This document shows, one piece after another, positions 56,247 to 64,000 of a stretch of 64,000 bases of DNA (position 1 is the first letter of the stretch; each line of letters opens with the position of its first letter). The notes beneath the pieces were generated by a model, which ran no database searches, had not been told where the DNA came from, and worked only from the letters and a program-made list of their open reading frames with translations. The translations under genes and the position numbers were made by a program. This DNA comes from a virus, in IMG/VR virus record IMGVR_UViG_3300025949_000019, positions 1-64,000 of that record; one strand, 5' to 3'.

Positions 56247-57839
56247 ATGCTACTTCTTTTGCTAAGAAATAGCAATAGTGCTACCTCCCACGCCTATGTT
56301 CCAACCGGTCAGTTAATTACGGTCTCTGGAACCGCTGTTGCTTCAACAAAATTTGTCTATTCTCCATCAGGCACTATTAAAGTGTCTGGAACCGATGTTG
56401 TCTCAAAGAAACTAAAATACGTTCCAACTGGTCAGAGATTAAATCTAGCTGGCACTGGCAACTTCAACAAGAAGTTTGTATGGTCTCCATCTGGTCAAAT
56501 CCTAAAGATTTCTGGTGTTGCAGCAGACAAGAAGACATTCAAGTGGACTTCTGCGGGATCAACAATACTAATATCCGGCTCTGCAACAACTTCATTACAT
56601 CTAGGATCAATTCATTACACATACACACCAACCGGCCAAATAATCAAGGTCTTTGGTGTCGATACAGTCTCCAAGAAACTAAGATACGTTCCAAGCGGTC
56701 AACTGGTTAGAGTAGCTGGAACCGATCTAGCGACCAAGAAACTATCATACAGTCCAACTGGTGTCATAAGGATTGCCGGCACTGTTTCTGGTGTTATCAA
56801 GTTGAAGTATGTCCCAAGTGGCCAACTAATCAAGGTTTCTGGAACTGATTTAGTAACCAAGAAACTGTCATATGCTGCAACTGGTCTAATCAAAGTTTCT
56901 GGCACTGTTATTGCAGGAAACAAATTTGCATACAGTCCGACAGGTTTGATCAAGGTTGCAGGTGTAGCAACAACCGCAAAGACAACACAATTCCTATATC
57001 ACCCAGCCGGAGTTATTTCTGTAGCTGGCACCTCTAGAATCACGAAGAAACTTGTTTATGCATTCCAAAGTGGTTTGTTGAGAATCGCAGCCTCATCAGT
57101 TTCATATTCATTCAAGAAATCAGTCAAACCTACTGGTCAGCTACTAAAAGTAGCCGGTACTGCGACAACGCGCAAAGCCGCTGCACGAACCTATAGTCCA
57201 GTAGGAACTATCAGAATCTCCGGAAATGTCAACACAGCCACTATCAAGCTGAAATACCAAGCAAGTGGTACAATTTCGGTAGCCGGTGCTGCGGCTCATC
57301 ATCTAAAAATAATTAGCACCGTTAAAAGCGGCTTACTCAGACTTTCTGGAACTGGCTCATACAGGAAAACCTTTGCATATCAACCACTTGGACACGCTTT
57401 TAGTTTAAGCGGCGGATTGCTGAATAAGAAGATATCTTTAGTTTGGCAGGCTTCTGGCGCCGTGATTCTGTCTGGGCAAAGTACCATTTCGAAGAAAATC
57501 ACGTTCAAATCAGACGGTTTGTTGATCAATCTTTCGAACTCAATAAAAAACTATGGCTCATTCATCGGCAGTAAGCATAGTTACGTAGCCTCAGGTGGTT
57601 TGTTTGTCTATGACGATGCTAAGAATGATGAAGGTTGGCATGGTTCGCCATTGATGTATTCCGTGTTCTATAAGCGTGGATCATATGGTTATACGACAAA
57701 AACTAGCTCTCGTTCTGATAAATTTACAGGTAACAATGAAGTTCATTTGGTTGGTTCATCCAATGAAAACAGGGTTCATAACACGGGTACTGTGTCTAGC
57801 AGTATTCGACGTGATACCGTTATCATAAGAAAACGATAA
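56247..57839 (+). CDS. Repeat protein with about 20 copies of a short beta motif
   Basis: A 530-residue protein built almost wholly of a 19-22-residue repeat with the pattern Y-x-P-[ST]-G-x-[IL]-x-[VI]-[SA]-G-T followed by a spacer and KK-[LF] (for example YVPTGQLITVSGTA, YSPSGTIKVSGTD, YVPSGQLVRVAGTD). The last 100 residues are non-repeat (YASGGLFVYDDAKNDEGWHG-like end). The repeats probably form a beta-solenoid or linear chain of beta hairpins in a fibre or tail spike. GGAGG lies upstream of the ATG. No known family. Confidence 0.7.
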   Translation: MLLLLLRNSNSATSHAYVPTGQLITVSGTAVASTKFVYSPSGTIKVSGTDVVSKKLKYVPTGQRLNLAGTGNFNKKFVWSPSGQILKISGVAADKKTFKWTSAGSTILISGSATTSLHLGSIHYTYTPTGQIIKVFGVDTVSKKLRYVPSGQLVRVAGTDLATKKLSYSPTGVIRIAGTVSGVIKLKYVPSGQLIKVSGTDLVTKKLSYAATGLIKVSGTVIAGNKFAYSPTGLIKVAGVATTAKTTQFLYHPAGVISVAGTSRITKKLVYAFQSGLLRIAASSVSYSFKKSVKPTGQLLKVAGTATTRKAAARTYSPVGTIRISGNVNTATIKLKYQASGTISVAGAAAHHLKIISTVKSGLLRLSGTGSYRKTFAYQPLGHAFSLSGGLLNKKISLVWQASGAVILSGQSTISKKITFKSDGLLINLSNSIKNYGSFIGSKHSYVASGGLFVYDDAKNDEGWHGSPLMYSVFYKRGSYGYTTKTSSRSDKFTGNNEVHLVGSSNENRVHNTGTVSSSIRRDTVIIRKR

Positions 57840-57843
57840 ATAG
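57835..57843 (+). promoter_or_regulatory. T4-like late promoter for the neck operon
   Basis: GATAAATAG, including the TAA stop of the repeat protein, followed by ACAGGAGAG and the gp13 ATG at 57869. Confidence 0.6.
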
Positions 57844-57868
57844 GTAAAATACACAGGAGAGAAAATAG

Positions 57869-58621
57869 ATGGCGTTTCCAACAACCAGAGACCAATTTAC
57901 CGATCGTTGCTTAAGAGCCCTTGGTGCGCCTGTCATTGAGATTAACGTAGATGAAGATCAGGTAGCAGACAGAATTGACGATGCATTGAACAAATATTGG
58001 GACTATCACCATGACGGTATCGAGCATATGTACCTAAAATACCAAATAACGGCTGGTGACGTTGCCAACACATATATTCCAATTCCAGATAACGTCCGTG
58101 GTGTAACGCGCATTCTTCCATTAGTCGGTGGTGGTCTGACTTCCGGTGCTATCAATATGTTTGATGTTAGATATCAGTACATGCTGAATAATCTACCAAA
58201 CTTTACTTCACTATCGTATGTTGATTTTGAAATCACGATGATGCACATCGAAATGTTGAACATGTTTTTCAACGGACTTCCCGGAATTCGCTTTAACGTA
58301 AAGACAAATAGACTATGGCTTGATATTGATTGGAAAGTGGATACACTTCCGGGACAGTGGGTTATCATTGAGGCTTCCACAATTGTTGATCCAGATGCAT
58401 ATCCAAAGACATGGAGTGATGATTGGTTGTTTAGATATTCTACATGTCTGATCAAACGCCAGTGGGGTGCGAATTTAAAAAAATTCAATGCAGTTCAATT
58501 ACCCGGTGGAATCATGCTAGATGGTCAGACGATCTACAATGAAGCTGAGGCTGATAGAGTTGCACTAGAATTAGAACTTCGTGATGTTCATGAGGAACCA
58601 CCAGCCTTCATAATGGGCTAA
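57869..58621 (+). CDS. gp13: gp13 neck protein
   Basis: A 250-residue neck protein, close in pattern to marine T4-like gp13: RDQFTDRCLRALGAPVIEIN, DEDQVADRIDDALNKYWDYH, IPIPDNVRGVTRILPL and DVRYQYMLNNL. gp13 seals the head and joins the tail connector. Shorter than T4 gp13 (309). AGGAGAG upstream. Confidence 0.85.
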   Translation: MAFPTTRDQFTDRCLRALGAPVIEINVDEDQVADRIDDALNKYWDYHHDGIEHMYLKYQITAGDVANTYIPIPDNVRGVTRILPLVGGGLTSGAINMFDVRYQYMLNNLPNFTSLSYVDFEITMMHIEMLNMFFNGLPGIRFNVKTNRLWLDIDWKVDTLPGQWVIIEASTIVDPDAYPKTWSDDWLFRYSTCLIKRQWGANLKKFNAVQLPGGIMLDGQTIYNEAEADRVALELELRDVHEEPPAFIMG

Positions 58622-58627
58622 AGAAAA

Positions 58628-59530
58628 ATGTCATCGACATATATCAATTCTCAAGCATTACTAGGTGTCTCAGGTGAACAATATATAATTGAAGACCTGA
58701 TGAATGAGGTCATTCATAATTTTGGCATCGATGCATATTTGATCCCAAGAGATGAAAATACTCCATTTGATATGGTCTATGGTGAGGACCCACTAAAGAC
58801 ATTCAAGAAAAATTTCGGCATTGAAGTCTACATCAACAACCCGACTCAATGGGATGGTGTTGGTGATTTCTTTTCTAAGTTTGGTCTTGAATTTAGGGAT
58901 GATAGTAATATCATTGTAACTCGAAGAATGTTCATGAGAAGGGTGCCCACGATTTACAACCAACAAGGTGGCGGACCAAGAGAAGGCGATCTAATTTGGA
59001 TTCCACTGACAAATGCACTTGTTGAAATCAAGAACACAAACGAAGAAAAAAGCTTCTACATGCTAGGTAGAAAAGTCCCATATTTCTATGAAATGAGATG
59101 TGAACGCTTCCGTTACTCGAACGAGAAATTTACTACTGGATTGGATGACGTGGACAGCCAACTTATCGATCATGGATATTTGATTCAATTCAATCTGTCC
59201 ACAACGGGGAATGGATTCTATACAAAGTACGAGACTGTCTATCAGTCACCAACACCATTGCCACTAGACCAGATCGCACTTGTAAACGCAACTGCTGTCG
59301 TAGAAGAATATGATTCATCTAGAGCAATCTTGAACGTTGCTCACACGAAAGGCGTCTTTACTGCAAACATCCCAATTTGGGGTGCAAACAGCAATGCTTC
59401 TTATGTCTTGATTAGCTACGATGATATGATGGATGTTCGTGAGGATACAATCATTGATAACAGACGTTTGGAAATCGAAGGTAATAACATCATCGACTTC
59501 ACAGTTCAAAACCCATTCGGAACACCATAA
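58628..59530 (+). CDS. gp14: gp14 neck protein
   Basis: A 300-residue neck protein: IIEDLMNEVIHNFGIDAYLI, DMVYGEDPLKTFKKNFGIEV, GDFFSKFGLEFRDDSNIIVT and EGDLIWIPLTNALVEIK. Together with gp13 it forms the collar/neck ring between head and tail. Ends in an Asn/Asp-rich tail. Immediately upstream of an inserted ParB-like gene. Confidence 0.85.
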   Translation: MSSTYINSQALLGVSGEQYIIEDLMNEVIHNFGIDAYLIPRDENTPFDMVYGEDPLKTFKKNFGIEVYINNPTQWDGVGDFFSKFGLEFRDDSNIIVTRRMFMRRVPTIYNQQGGGPREGDLIWIPLTNALVEIKNTNEEKSFYMLGRKVPYFYEMRCERFRYSNEKFTTGLDDVDSQLIDHGYLIQFNLSTTGNGFYTKYETVYQSPTPLPLDQIALVNATAVVEEYDSSRAILNVAHTKGVFTANIPIWGANSNASYVLISYDDMMDVREDTIIDNRRLEIEGNNIIDFTVQNPFGTP

Positions 59531-59533
59531 AAT

Positions 59534-59860
59534 ATGAGTAAGGTGAAGACATTTAAAGAATTGATGGTAGATTTGAGAAGGGGATACGATCCAGCCAGAG
59601 GTTGGGCCGAGGTTCACTTAAAAGGCGTCTATCGAATTCCATTAAAACATATCAGGTCGACAGCAAATCCTCAATTTTATGGAAATGTCAAGAAATATGC
59701 AAGATGGCTCAAAAAAGGAAGAGCCAAAACAGTACCACCTATCGTAGTTTATCGTGGAGAGAGCAACAAGCATTTTTACGTCTATGATGGACTCCATAGA
59801 TTAAAAGCACATAGATTAGTAAAAAGAAAATCAATTAAGGCAAAGGTAGACGCATTCTAA
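59534..59860 (+). CDS. ParB/sulfiredoxin-fold-like protein in the neck operon
   Basis: A 108-residue protein with a ParB-like motif: HIRSTANPQFYGNVKKYA, VPPIVVYRGES and HFYVYDGLHRLKAHRL, the core of the ParB-N/Srx fold, which in phages can bind DNA or nucleotides. It is not part of the T4 neck set, so it is an accessory insert between gp14 and gp15. Basic (many Lys/Arg). Function unknown. Confidence 0.7.
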   Translation: MSKVKTFKELMVDLRRGYDPARGWAEVHLKGVYRIPLKHIRSTANPQFYGNVKKYARWLKKGRAKTVPPIVVYRGESNKHFYVYDGLHRLKAHRLVKRKSIKAKVDAF

Positions 59861-59861
59861 A

Positions 59862-60887
59862 ATGCTTCAGGGACATTTTTATCACAAGACACTTAGGAAG
59901 ATCGTTGCTGCATTCGGCACGATGTTCAATTCCATCATATTGGTAAAGTATGATGCGAACATGGTTGAGCAAGAACGCCTAAAAGTCCCATTGACATATG
60001 CACAGAAAGAAAAGTTCATCTATGCATTGATTACAGAGAATGTTCCAAAGAAGATAACACAGATCGAACTCCCAAGAATGTCCTTTGAAATGACAGGTCT
60101 TGCATATGACGCACAGAGAAAACTGCCGTCATTGAACAGAAACTTCAATAGAAACACATCCAACAATTCATTGCTAGTCCAGAATTACACGCCAGTTCCA
60201 TATGATTTCTCATTTGAATTGAACATTTATACTCGAAACATTGAAGACATGAGCCAGATCATCGAGCAGATTGTTCCGTATTTCACACCAGATTATACTG
60301 TAACAATTTCATTAGTGAATGAAAATGGGGTTGCAATCAACAGGGACATTCCAATAACGCTCCAAGGAATCATTCCACAGGTTGAATTTGACTCGGATGG
60401 TATAACTCCTAGAGTCGTGATATATACAATGTCATTCACGATGAAAGCCTATCTATTTGGACCATTAACGAACTCTGCAATCATCAGAAAAGCCTTTGCT
60501 TCGATCTATGACACACTAGCTGAAGATACAGAGGAAACAATCGTTATGCAAGCTGGCGGAATTGGAAACTATAGATTTGAAGAAGAAGTCTATGCAGGTA
60601 ACAACTGGATCAATGCAGATTGGACCGGTCGTGTTATCAATTGGGATTTGTCTAGAAGAACACTGTATATCTATCAAGTTCAAGGAAAGAACCTGCCCAC
60701 AAACGGAGACATTGTGACTGGATTTGAATCTGGTGCTCGTTGGAATATAGCAACTGCATCTCGTTCGTTCTTGAAACACGCACAGATCGTCGCAGAACCA
60801 TTCCCAACGACAGCAAACGTTGGAGATGCAAATGTCATCTTTACTGCTAATACAACAGAATTCCCTAACACCGCACCTGGACCTTAA
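59862..60887 (+). CDS. gp15: gp15 tail sheath stabiliser / completion protein
   Basis: A 341-residue protein matching gp15: HKTLRKIVAAFGTMFNSIIL, QIELPRMSFEMTGLAYD, PVPYDFSFELNIYTRNIEDM and QIVPYFTPDYTVTI. It closes the tail end and interacts with sheath and tube ends to let the tail join the head. T4 gp15 is 272, so the C-terminus is extended. Confidence 0.85.
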   Translation: MLQGHFYHKTLRKIVAAFGTMFNSIILVKYDANMVEQERLKVPLTYAQKEKFIYALITENVPKKITQIELPRMSFEMTGLAYDAQRKLPSLNRNFNRNTSNNSLLVQNYTPVPYDFSFELNIYTRNIEDMSQIIEQIVPYFTPDYTVTISLVNENGVAINRDIPITLQGIIPQVEFDSDGITPRVVIYTMSFTMKAYLFGPLTNSAIIRKAFASIYDTLAEDTEETIVMQAGGIGNYRFEEEVYAGNNWINADWTGRVINWDLSRRTLYIYQVQGKNLPTNGDIVTGFESGARWNIATASRSFLKHAQIVAEPFPTTANVGDANVIFTANTTEFPNTAPGP

Positions 60888-61477
60888 TGCATATGCCTAA
60901 GATTCCATTCAAACAACTGAAGGTGCTGTTAACAAAGGGGAAAACCGCAGCAAAGAAAGCCGTGAAAGTTAAGAAAAAATTTGTAGGCATTGATGCTGAA
61001 TCTAGAAAATATCTAAATGCAGTTTCTCCATATTGGCAACGATTGGGTCAAACATACGGCGTAGCTATAGAGCATAAGCTACCGGAGAAGAATGTAAATA
61101 TAAAAGCTGAGATAGAAAAAATGATTGATCATTTCAACAAAGATTATAATTGCCGCTTGGAGTTAATAAACACAGGCCATTGTGCTGAATTTGCAGATGA
61201 ATTAATAGAAAAAACTGGAGGCCTTGTTGTCGGAAATGATCATCCACACTTGCTGAAGCGAAGAAAATTACCTGGCGGTGGTATGGCGTGGAGCCAACCA
61301 GATATGCCAGGTCATGTATGGATTTTCTGGAAGGGGAAACATTATGATGCCATGACGCGCGATGGTGTTAAAGACTGGCGCGATTTGGATATTTTTAAAT
61401 CACAAGGTGTATTTGAGCCAGAAAAGAAAAAAATTAATCCTTATACAGGACTAGAGGAAGATTATGAAACAATCTGA
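60887..61477 (+). CDS. Possible NlpC/P60-like protein
   Basis: A 196-residue protein. Segments NTGHCAEFADELIEKTGG (about 90-107) and GHVWIFWKGKHYDAM (about 137) provide a Cys, a His and an Asp/His in the order of papain-like or NlpC/P60 peptidases, with DGVKDWRDLDIF at the end. The N-terminal 60 residues are basic. If real it may be a virion-associated peptidoglycan peptidase or a host-directed cysteine protease. It starts within the gp15 stop (TAATG) and its end overlaps gp16 by 14 bases. Confidence 0.6.
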   Translation: MHMPKIPFKQLKVLLTKGKTAAKKAVKVKKKFVGIDAESRKYLNAVSPYWQRLGQTYGVAIEHKLPEKNVNIKAEIEKMIDHFNKDYNCRLELINTGHCAEFADELIEKTGGLVVGNDHPHLLKRRKLPGGGMAWSQPDMPGHVWIFWKGKHYDAMTRDGVKDWRDLDIFKSQGVFEPEKKKINPYTGLEEDYETI

Positions 61478-62027
61478 GATTATCAACATCAAAATTGCAG
61501 AAACGCTTGGTATCGAACCAACAAAGACGACAACTGATCTACCAGCAAAGGTTGATGTAGAACCATTGCCAGTTCCAGCAGAGAAAACAAAATTAGAAAT
61601 CCTTCGAGACAAACCATTAGAAGAAGTCATCATAGATGAAGACTTTAATGATGCGCGAGATAATCTGAAGGATATCATCGAAAAGACAAACGATGCAATA
61701 ACAAAACTCTCAATGATTGCAGAGGAATCGGAATCACCAAGAGCCTTCGAGGTCTTGGAAAAACTTCTTCGCCAAGCCACGGACGCAAACGATAAACTAT
61801 TGAATCTATCAAAGCAAAGAAAAGAATTAACAAAAGGTTTGCCGATTCAACAGAAACCGCGTGGACATGAAGACTCAAACCAGCCTCCTGTCGTTCACCA
61901 AAACATTGAGAATGCAGTCTTCGTCGGTAACAGCACCGACCTAGACAAGATGTTATCAGAGAGAAGAAATAAACAAAAGGAACAGAATGTTCAATTACCA
62001 ACCGGTACCGTACAGGATCAAGAGTAG
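61464..62027 (+). CDS. gp16: gp16 small terminase subunit
   Basis: A 187-residue small terminase protein in the gp16 position directly before gp17. The coiled-coil centre is NDARDNLKDIIEKTNDAITK, LEKLLRQATDANDKLLNLSK, followed by a polar Pro/Gln tail. gp16 binds DNA and regulates the large subunit during headful packaging. Overlaps gp17 by 41 bases. Confidence 0.85.
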   Translation: MKQSEIINIKIAETLGIEPTKTTTDLPAKVDVEPLPVPAEKTKLEILRDKPLEEVIIDEDFNDARDNLKDIIEKTNDAITKLSMIAEESESPRAFEVLEKLLRQATDANDKLLNLSKQRKELTKGLPIQQKPRGHEDSNQPPVVHQNIENAVFVGNSTDLDKMLSERRNKQKEQNVQLPTGTVQDQE

Positions 62028-63789
62028 TCATAAAGGCAAGCTACCAGTCGGGTTCAAAAACAATCCAAAGCTGTTACCAGCAAACGTAACAATCGAGTGG
62101 GACATAGAACAATTAGATGAATATGAAAAGTGTTCACAAGACCCACTTTACTTCATTGATACCTACTGCCAGATCAGAACCCTAGACAAAGGTCTTCAGC
62201 CTTTTAGATTGTATCCAAGACAAAAGGAAATGATAACGCTTTTCCATGAGGAAAGGTTTATCATAGTAAGAGCCGCACGTCAGGTCGGAAAATCAGAATC
62301 AGCCGCAGCTTACATGCTCTGGTATGCACTATTCAATCCACAGAAGTTCGTCGCAATCCTAGCAAACAAAGAAAAAACCGCGAAGGAAATCCTGCTAAAA
62401 GCAAAGAGAGCATTCATGGAATTGCCATTTTGGCTTCAGAAGGGCGTAACCTCTTGGAACCAAAACGACATTGAATTTGAAAATGGTTCTCGTCTTATGG
62501 CAGCCTCTACTGCATCGGACGCAATTCGTGGATACACGATTAACCTTCTGTTTCTTGACGAATTCGCGCACGTTGAGACAAACCAAGCAGAAGAATTCTT
62601 CCAAGCTGTTTTCCCGACAATTTCATCTGGAGAAACCTCCAAGATCATAATCGTATCGACACCAAAAGGTTACAACCTGTTTTGGAAGCTTTGGGACGAA
62701 TCCTGCAAGATCATCAAAGAAACAGGCAAATCAAAGAACGGTTTCAAGAACTTCTTCTTCCACTATGCAGAAGTTCCTGGTAGGGATGAAGCGTGGGTTC
62801 AGGCTCAGCTTCATGCACTAGGTCCAGTTGGTTTCAGAAGTGAGGTCCTTTGTGACTTCATGGGTTCTAGCATGACGTTGATTTCGCCGGATGCAATGAA
62901 CAGAATGACACCGGACGATCCAATCAACACAGAAGGTCGCTCTGACGATGTTGGGGCTGTTCACCATGGTTTGGATATCTACAAACTGCCAGAACCAGAT
63001 CATTCCTATGTCATTGTCGTTGATACATCTAGAGGGCACCATTTGGACTATTCTGCATTTGTTGTCTTTGATATCACACAGATGCCATATAGAATAGTGG
63101 CTAAATATAGAAGAAACGACATATCGACATTGGTTTATCCAACAATCATTTCTGACGTTGGTAAGAGATACAACGATGCATATGCACTGGTCGAAATCAA
63201 CGATGCAGGACAACAGGTTGCAGACTTAATGGTTACAGAGTGTGAGTACGAAAATATGTTCTATACATCAAAGAGCCGTTCACCTGCAAATCAGCCAGAA
63301 TTCATCGGCAATCCAAAGACAATTTCATTCCCGGGTATCAGAACAACGAAACCCGTAAAGAGAATCGGATGTAATGCATTTAAGACATTGGTAGAATTAG
63401 ATCACCTGATCATAAATGACTATCACCTGATCTTTGAAATTTCAACTTTTGTTATGACAAAAGATTCATTCGAAGCGGAAGAAGGCAAGAACGATGACTT
63501 GGTTATGTGTTGTGTTTTGTTCTCTTGGTTGACAACCCAGAACTTCTTCAAGGACCTGACTAACATTGATGTTAGGAAGAAAGTCTTGGAGAATTTTAGG
63601 CAAGAACGCGATGAAATGATGTTGCCAATCGTCGTCATAAACATGGACGATACTGAAACCGGCACTGATCCGAGGGAGAAAAACACTCCATTGGTCGTGA
63701 AGGAAGACGGTGATTTGTGGTTTAGAGGGAATGCAACGATGGATAATGTCTATGACTATCTTGGCATACCAAAATCCCCAAAGTTCTAA
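61987..63789 (+). CDS. gp17: gp17 large terminase subunit
   Basis: A 600-residue terminase. ATPase domain: VRAARQVGKSESAAAY (Walker A), LLFLDEFAHVE (Walker B) and IIVSTPKGYN (coupling motif). Nuclease domain: VIVVDTSRGHHLDYS (first Asp), ALVEINDAGQQ and NDDLVMCCVLF (last Asp). It pumps DNA into the prohead and cuts it at the end. Close to T4 gp17 length (610). Confidence 0.95.
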   Translation: MFNYQPVPYRIKSSHKGKLPVGFKNNPKLLPANVTIEWDIEQLDEYEKCSQDPLYFIDTYCQIRTLDKGLQPFRLYPRQKEMITLFHEERFIIVRAARQVGKSESAAAYMLWYALFNPQKFVAILANKEKTAKEILLKAKRAFMELPFWLQKGVTSWNQNDIEFENGSRLMAASTASDAIRGYTINLLFLDEFAHVETNQAEEFFQAVFPTISSGETSKIIIVSTPKGYNLFWKLWDESCKIIKETGKSKNGFKNFFFHYAEVPGRDEAWVQAQLHALGPVGFRSEVLCDFMGSSMTLISPDAMNRMTPDDPINTEGRSDDVGAVHHGLDIYKLPEPDHSYVIVVDTSRGHHLDYSAFVVFDITQMPYRIVAKYRRNDISTLVYPTIISDVGKRYNDAYALVEINDAGQQVADLMVTECEYENMFYTSKSRSPANQPEFIGNPKTISFPGIRTTKPVKRIGCNAFKTLVELDHLIINDYHLIFEISTFVMTKDSFEAEEGKNDDLVMCCVLFSWLTTQNFFKDLTNIDVRKKVLENFRQERDEMMLPIVVINMDDTETGTDPREKNTPLVVKEDGDLWFRGNATMDNVYDYLGIPKSPKF

Positions 63790-63793
63790 ATAG
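63786..63793 (+). promoter_or_regulatory. T4-like late promoter before gene 18
   Basis: CTAAATAG including the TAA stop of gp17. Transcription start expected near 63800, with AAGGAG (63837-63842) and gp18 ATG at 63850. Confidence 0.55.
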
Positions 63794-63849
63794 TTGAAGA
63801 TGAAAATAGCAGCAAAATAATATAGAAAAAAGAACAAGGAGATACACTA

Positions 63850-64000
63850 ATGAGCTTCCAGTTAAGTCCCGGCGTAGCGGTCTCAGAAATTGACCTAACA
63901 ACTATCGTACCAAGCGTTGCCTCAACGGGTGGTGCATATGCAGGATTTTTTGCATGGGGTCCTATTGGATTGCCAGTATTGATCCCAAATCAAGATCAAC
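63850..64000 (+). CDS. gp18: gp18 tail sheath protein, N-terminal start only
   Basis: The first 50 residues: MSFQLSPGVAVSEIDLTTIV, then VASTGGAYAGFFAWGPIG. The pattern PGVxVxEIDLTT and GA-AG-FxWGP is typical of contractile tail sheath proteins. The gene continues past the window edge. Sheath proteins contract after baseplate triggering. Confidence 0.95.
   Translation, partial: MSFQLSPGVAVSEIDLTTIVPSVASTGGAYAGFFAWGPIGLPVLIPNQDQ

Noticed and set aside
51526-57839. CRISPR array
   Set aside because: The repeats are coding, of unequal length and without unique spacers.

Overview
The window is part of a large T4-superfamily (contractile-tailed) phage genome. The right half holds the T4-type virion set: gp17/gp16 terminase, gp13, gp14, gp15, the start of gp18 tail sheath, gp25, gp6, gp8, gp53, gp48, gp54, gp26, gp4, gp5/gp27-like hub, and gp32, gp59 and gp33. 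Several proteins (the DUF4815-type 2072-residue protein, gp13, gp14, the gp7-like wedge) look closer to the marine/cyanophage-like branch than to T4 itself. A bacterial, probably Gram-negative proteobacterial, host is inferred from the sigma70-type promoters, the GroES homologue and the tmRNA tag ending in LAA; the host cannot be named from the sequence. || Layout. 1-3.9 kb: a tRNA and RNA region. It has six cloverleaf tRNA genes with encoded CCA, a GroES-like gene, and about 1.9 kb (902-2790) with no credible gene that is packed with GNRA/UUCG hairpins and long-range helices. That stretch starts at a perfect sigma70 promoter, contains one unusual tRNA between two RNA domains, and has a second tRNA-like domain built into a helix of the larger RNA. 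3.9-5.1 kb: an AAA ATPase ending in a terminator that overlaps a consensus promoter. 5.2-17.9 kb: an early/accessory region of small overlapping genes, many unrecognised. It includes an RNA ligase followed directly by an Acb1-like 2H phosphoesterase, a glycosyltransferase, a TOPRIM protein, a kinase-like protein, a metallophosphoesterase and two HAD proteins. Its promoters are TTGACA-17-TATAAT type, and two sit so close to the start codon that the mRNA should be leaderless. 18-26.1 kb: PhoH, a RecB/MGME1-like exonuclease, a circularly permuted (two-piece) tmRNA gene, a vWA protein, SleB-type endolysin, GMP reductase, gp33-like factor, MazG-like protein, gp59 and gp32. || 26.1-31.4 kb (minus strand): baseplate-hub and head-completion genes: gp4, an unassigned structural protein, gp54-like, gp26 with a -1 frameshift extension, and a tape-measure-like protein with a lytic transglycosylase domain. 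31.5-43.7 kb (plus): gp48, gp53, gp27-like hub, gp5 spike with an M15 peptidase, a GIY-YIG homing endonuclease placed at the start of a PAAR gene, gp25, gp6 and gp7-like. 43.7-57.8 kb: gp8, the giant DUF4815 protein and a set of fibre/adhesin-like repeat proteins. 57.9-64 kb: gp13, gp14, a ParB-like protein, gp15, a possible NlpC/P60-like protein, gp16, gp17 and the start of gp18. || Late genes are preceded by a recurring TAAATAG-type motif resembling the T4 late promoter TATAAATA, often sharing bases with the stop codon of the gene before. The genes work as a lytic programme: early host takeover and RNA metabolism, replication and late-transcription factors (gp32, gp59, gp33), then morphogenesis. 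The most unusual items are the giant structured RNA with tRNA-like domains, the permuted tmRNA, the gp26 frameshift site, the terminator inside acb1, and the homing endonuclease/PAAR junction.
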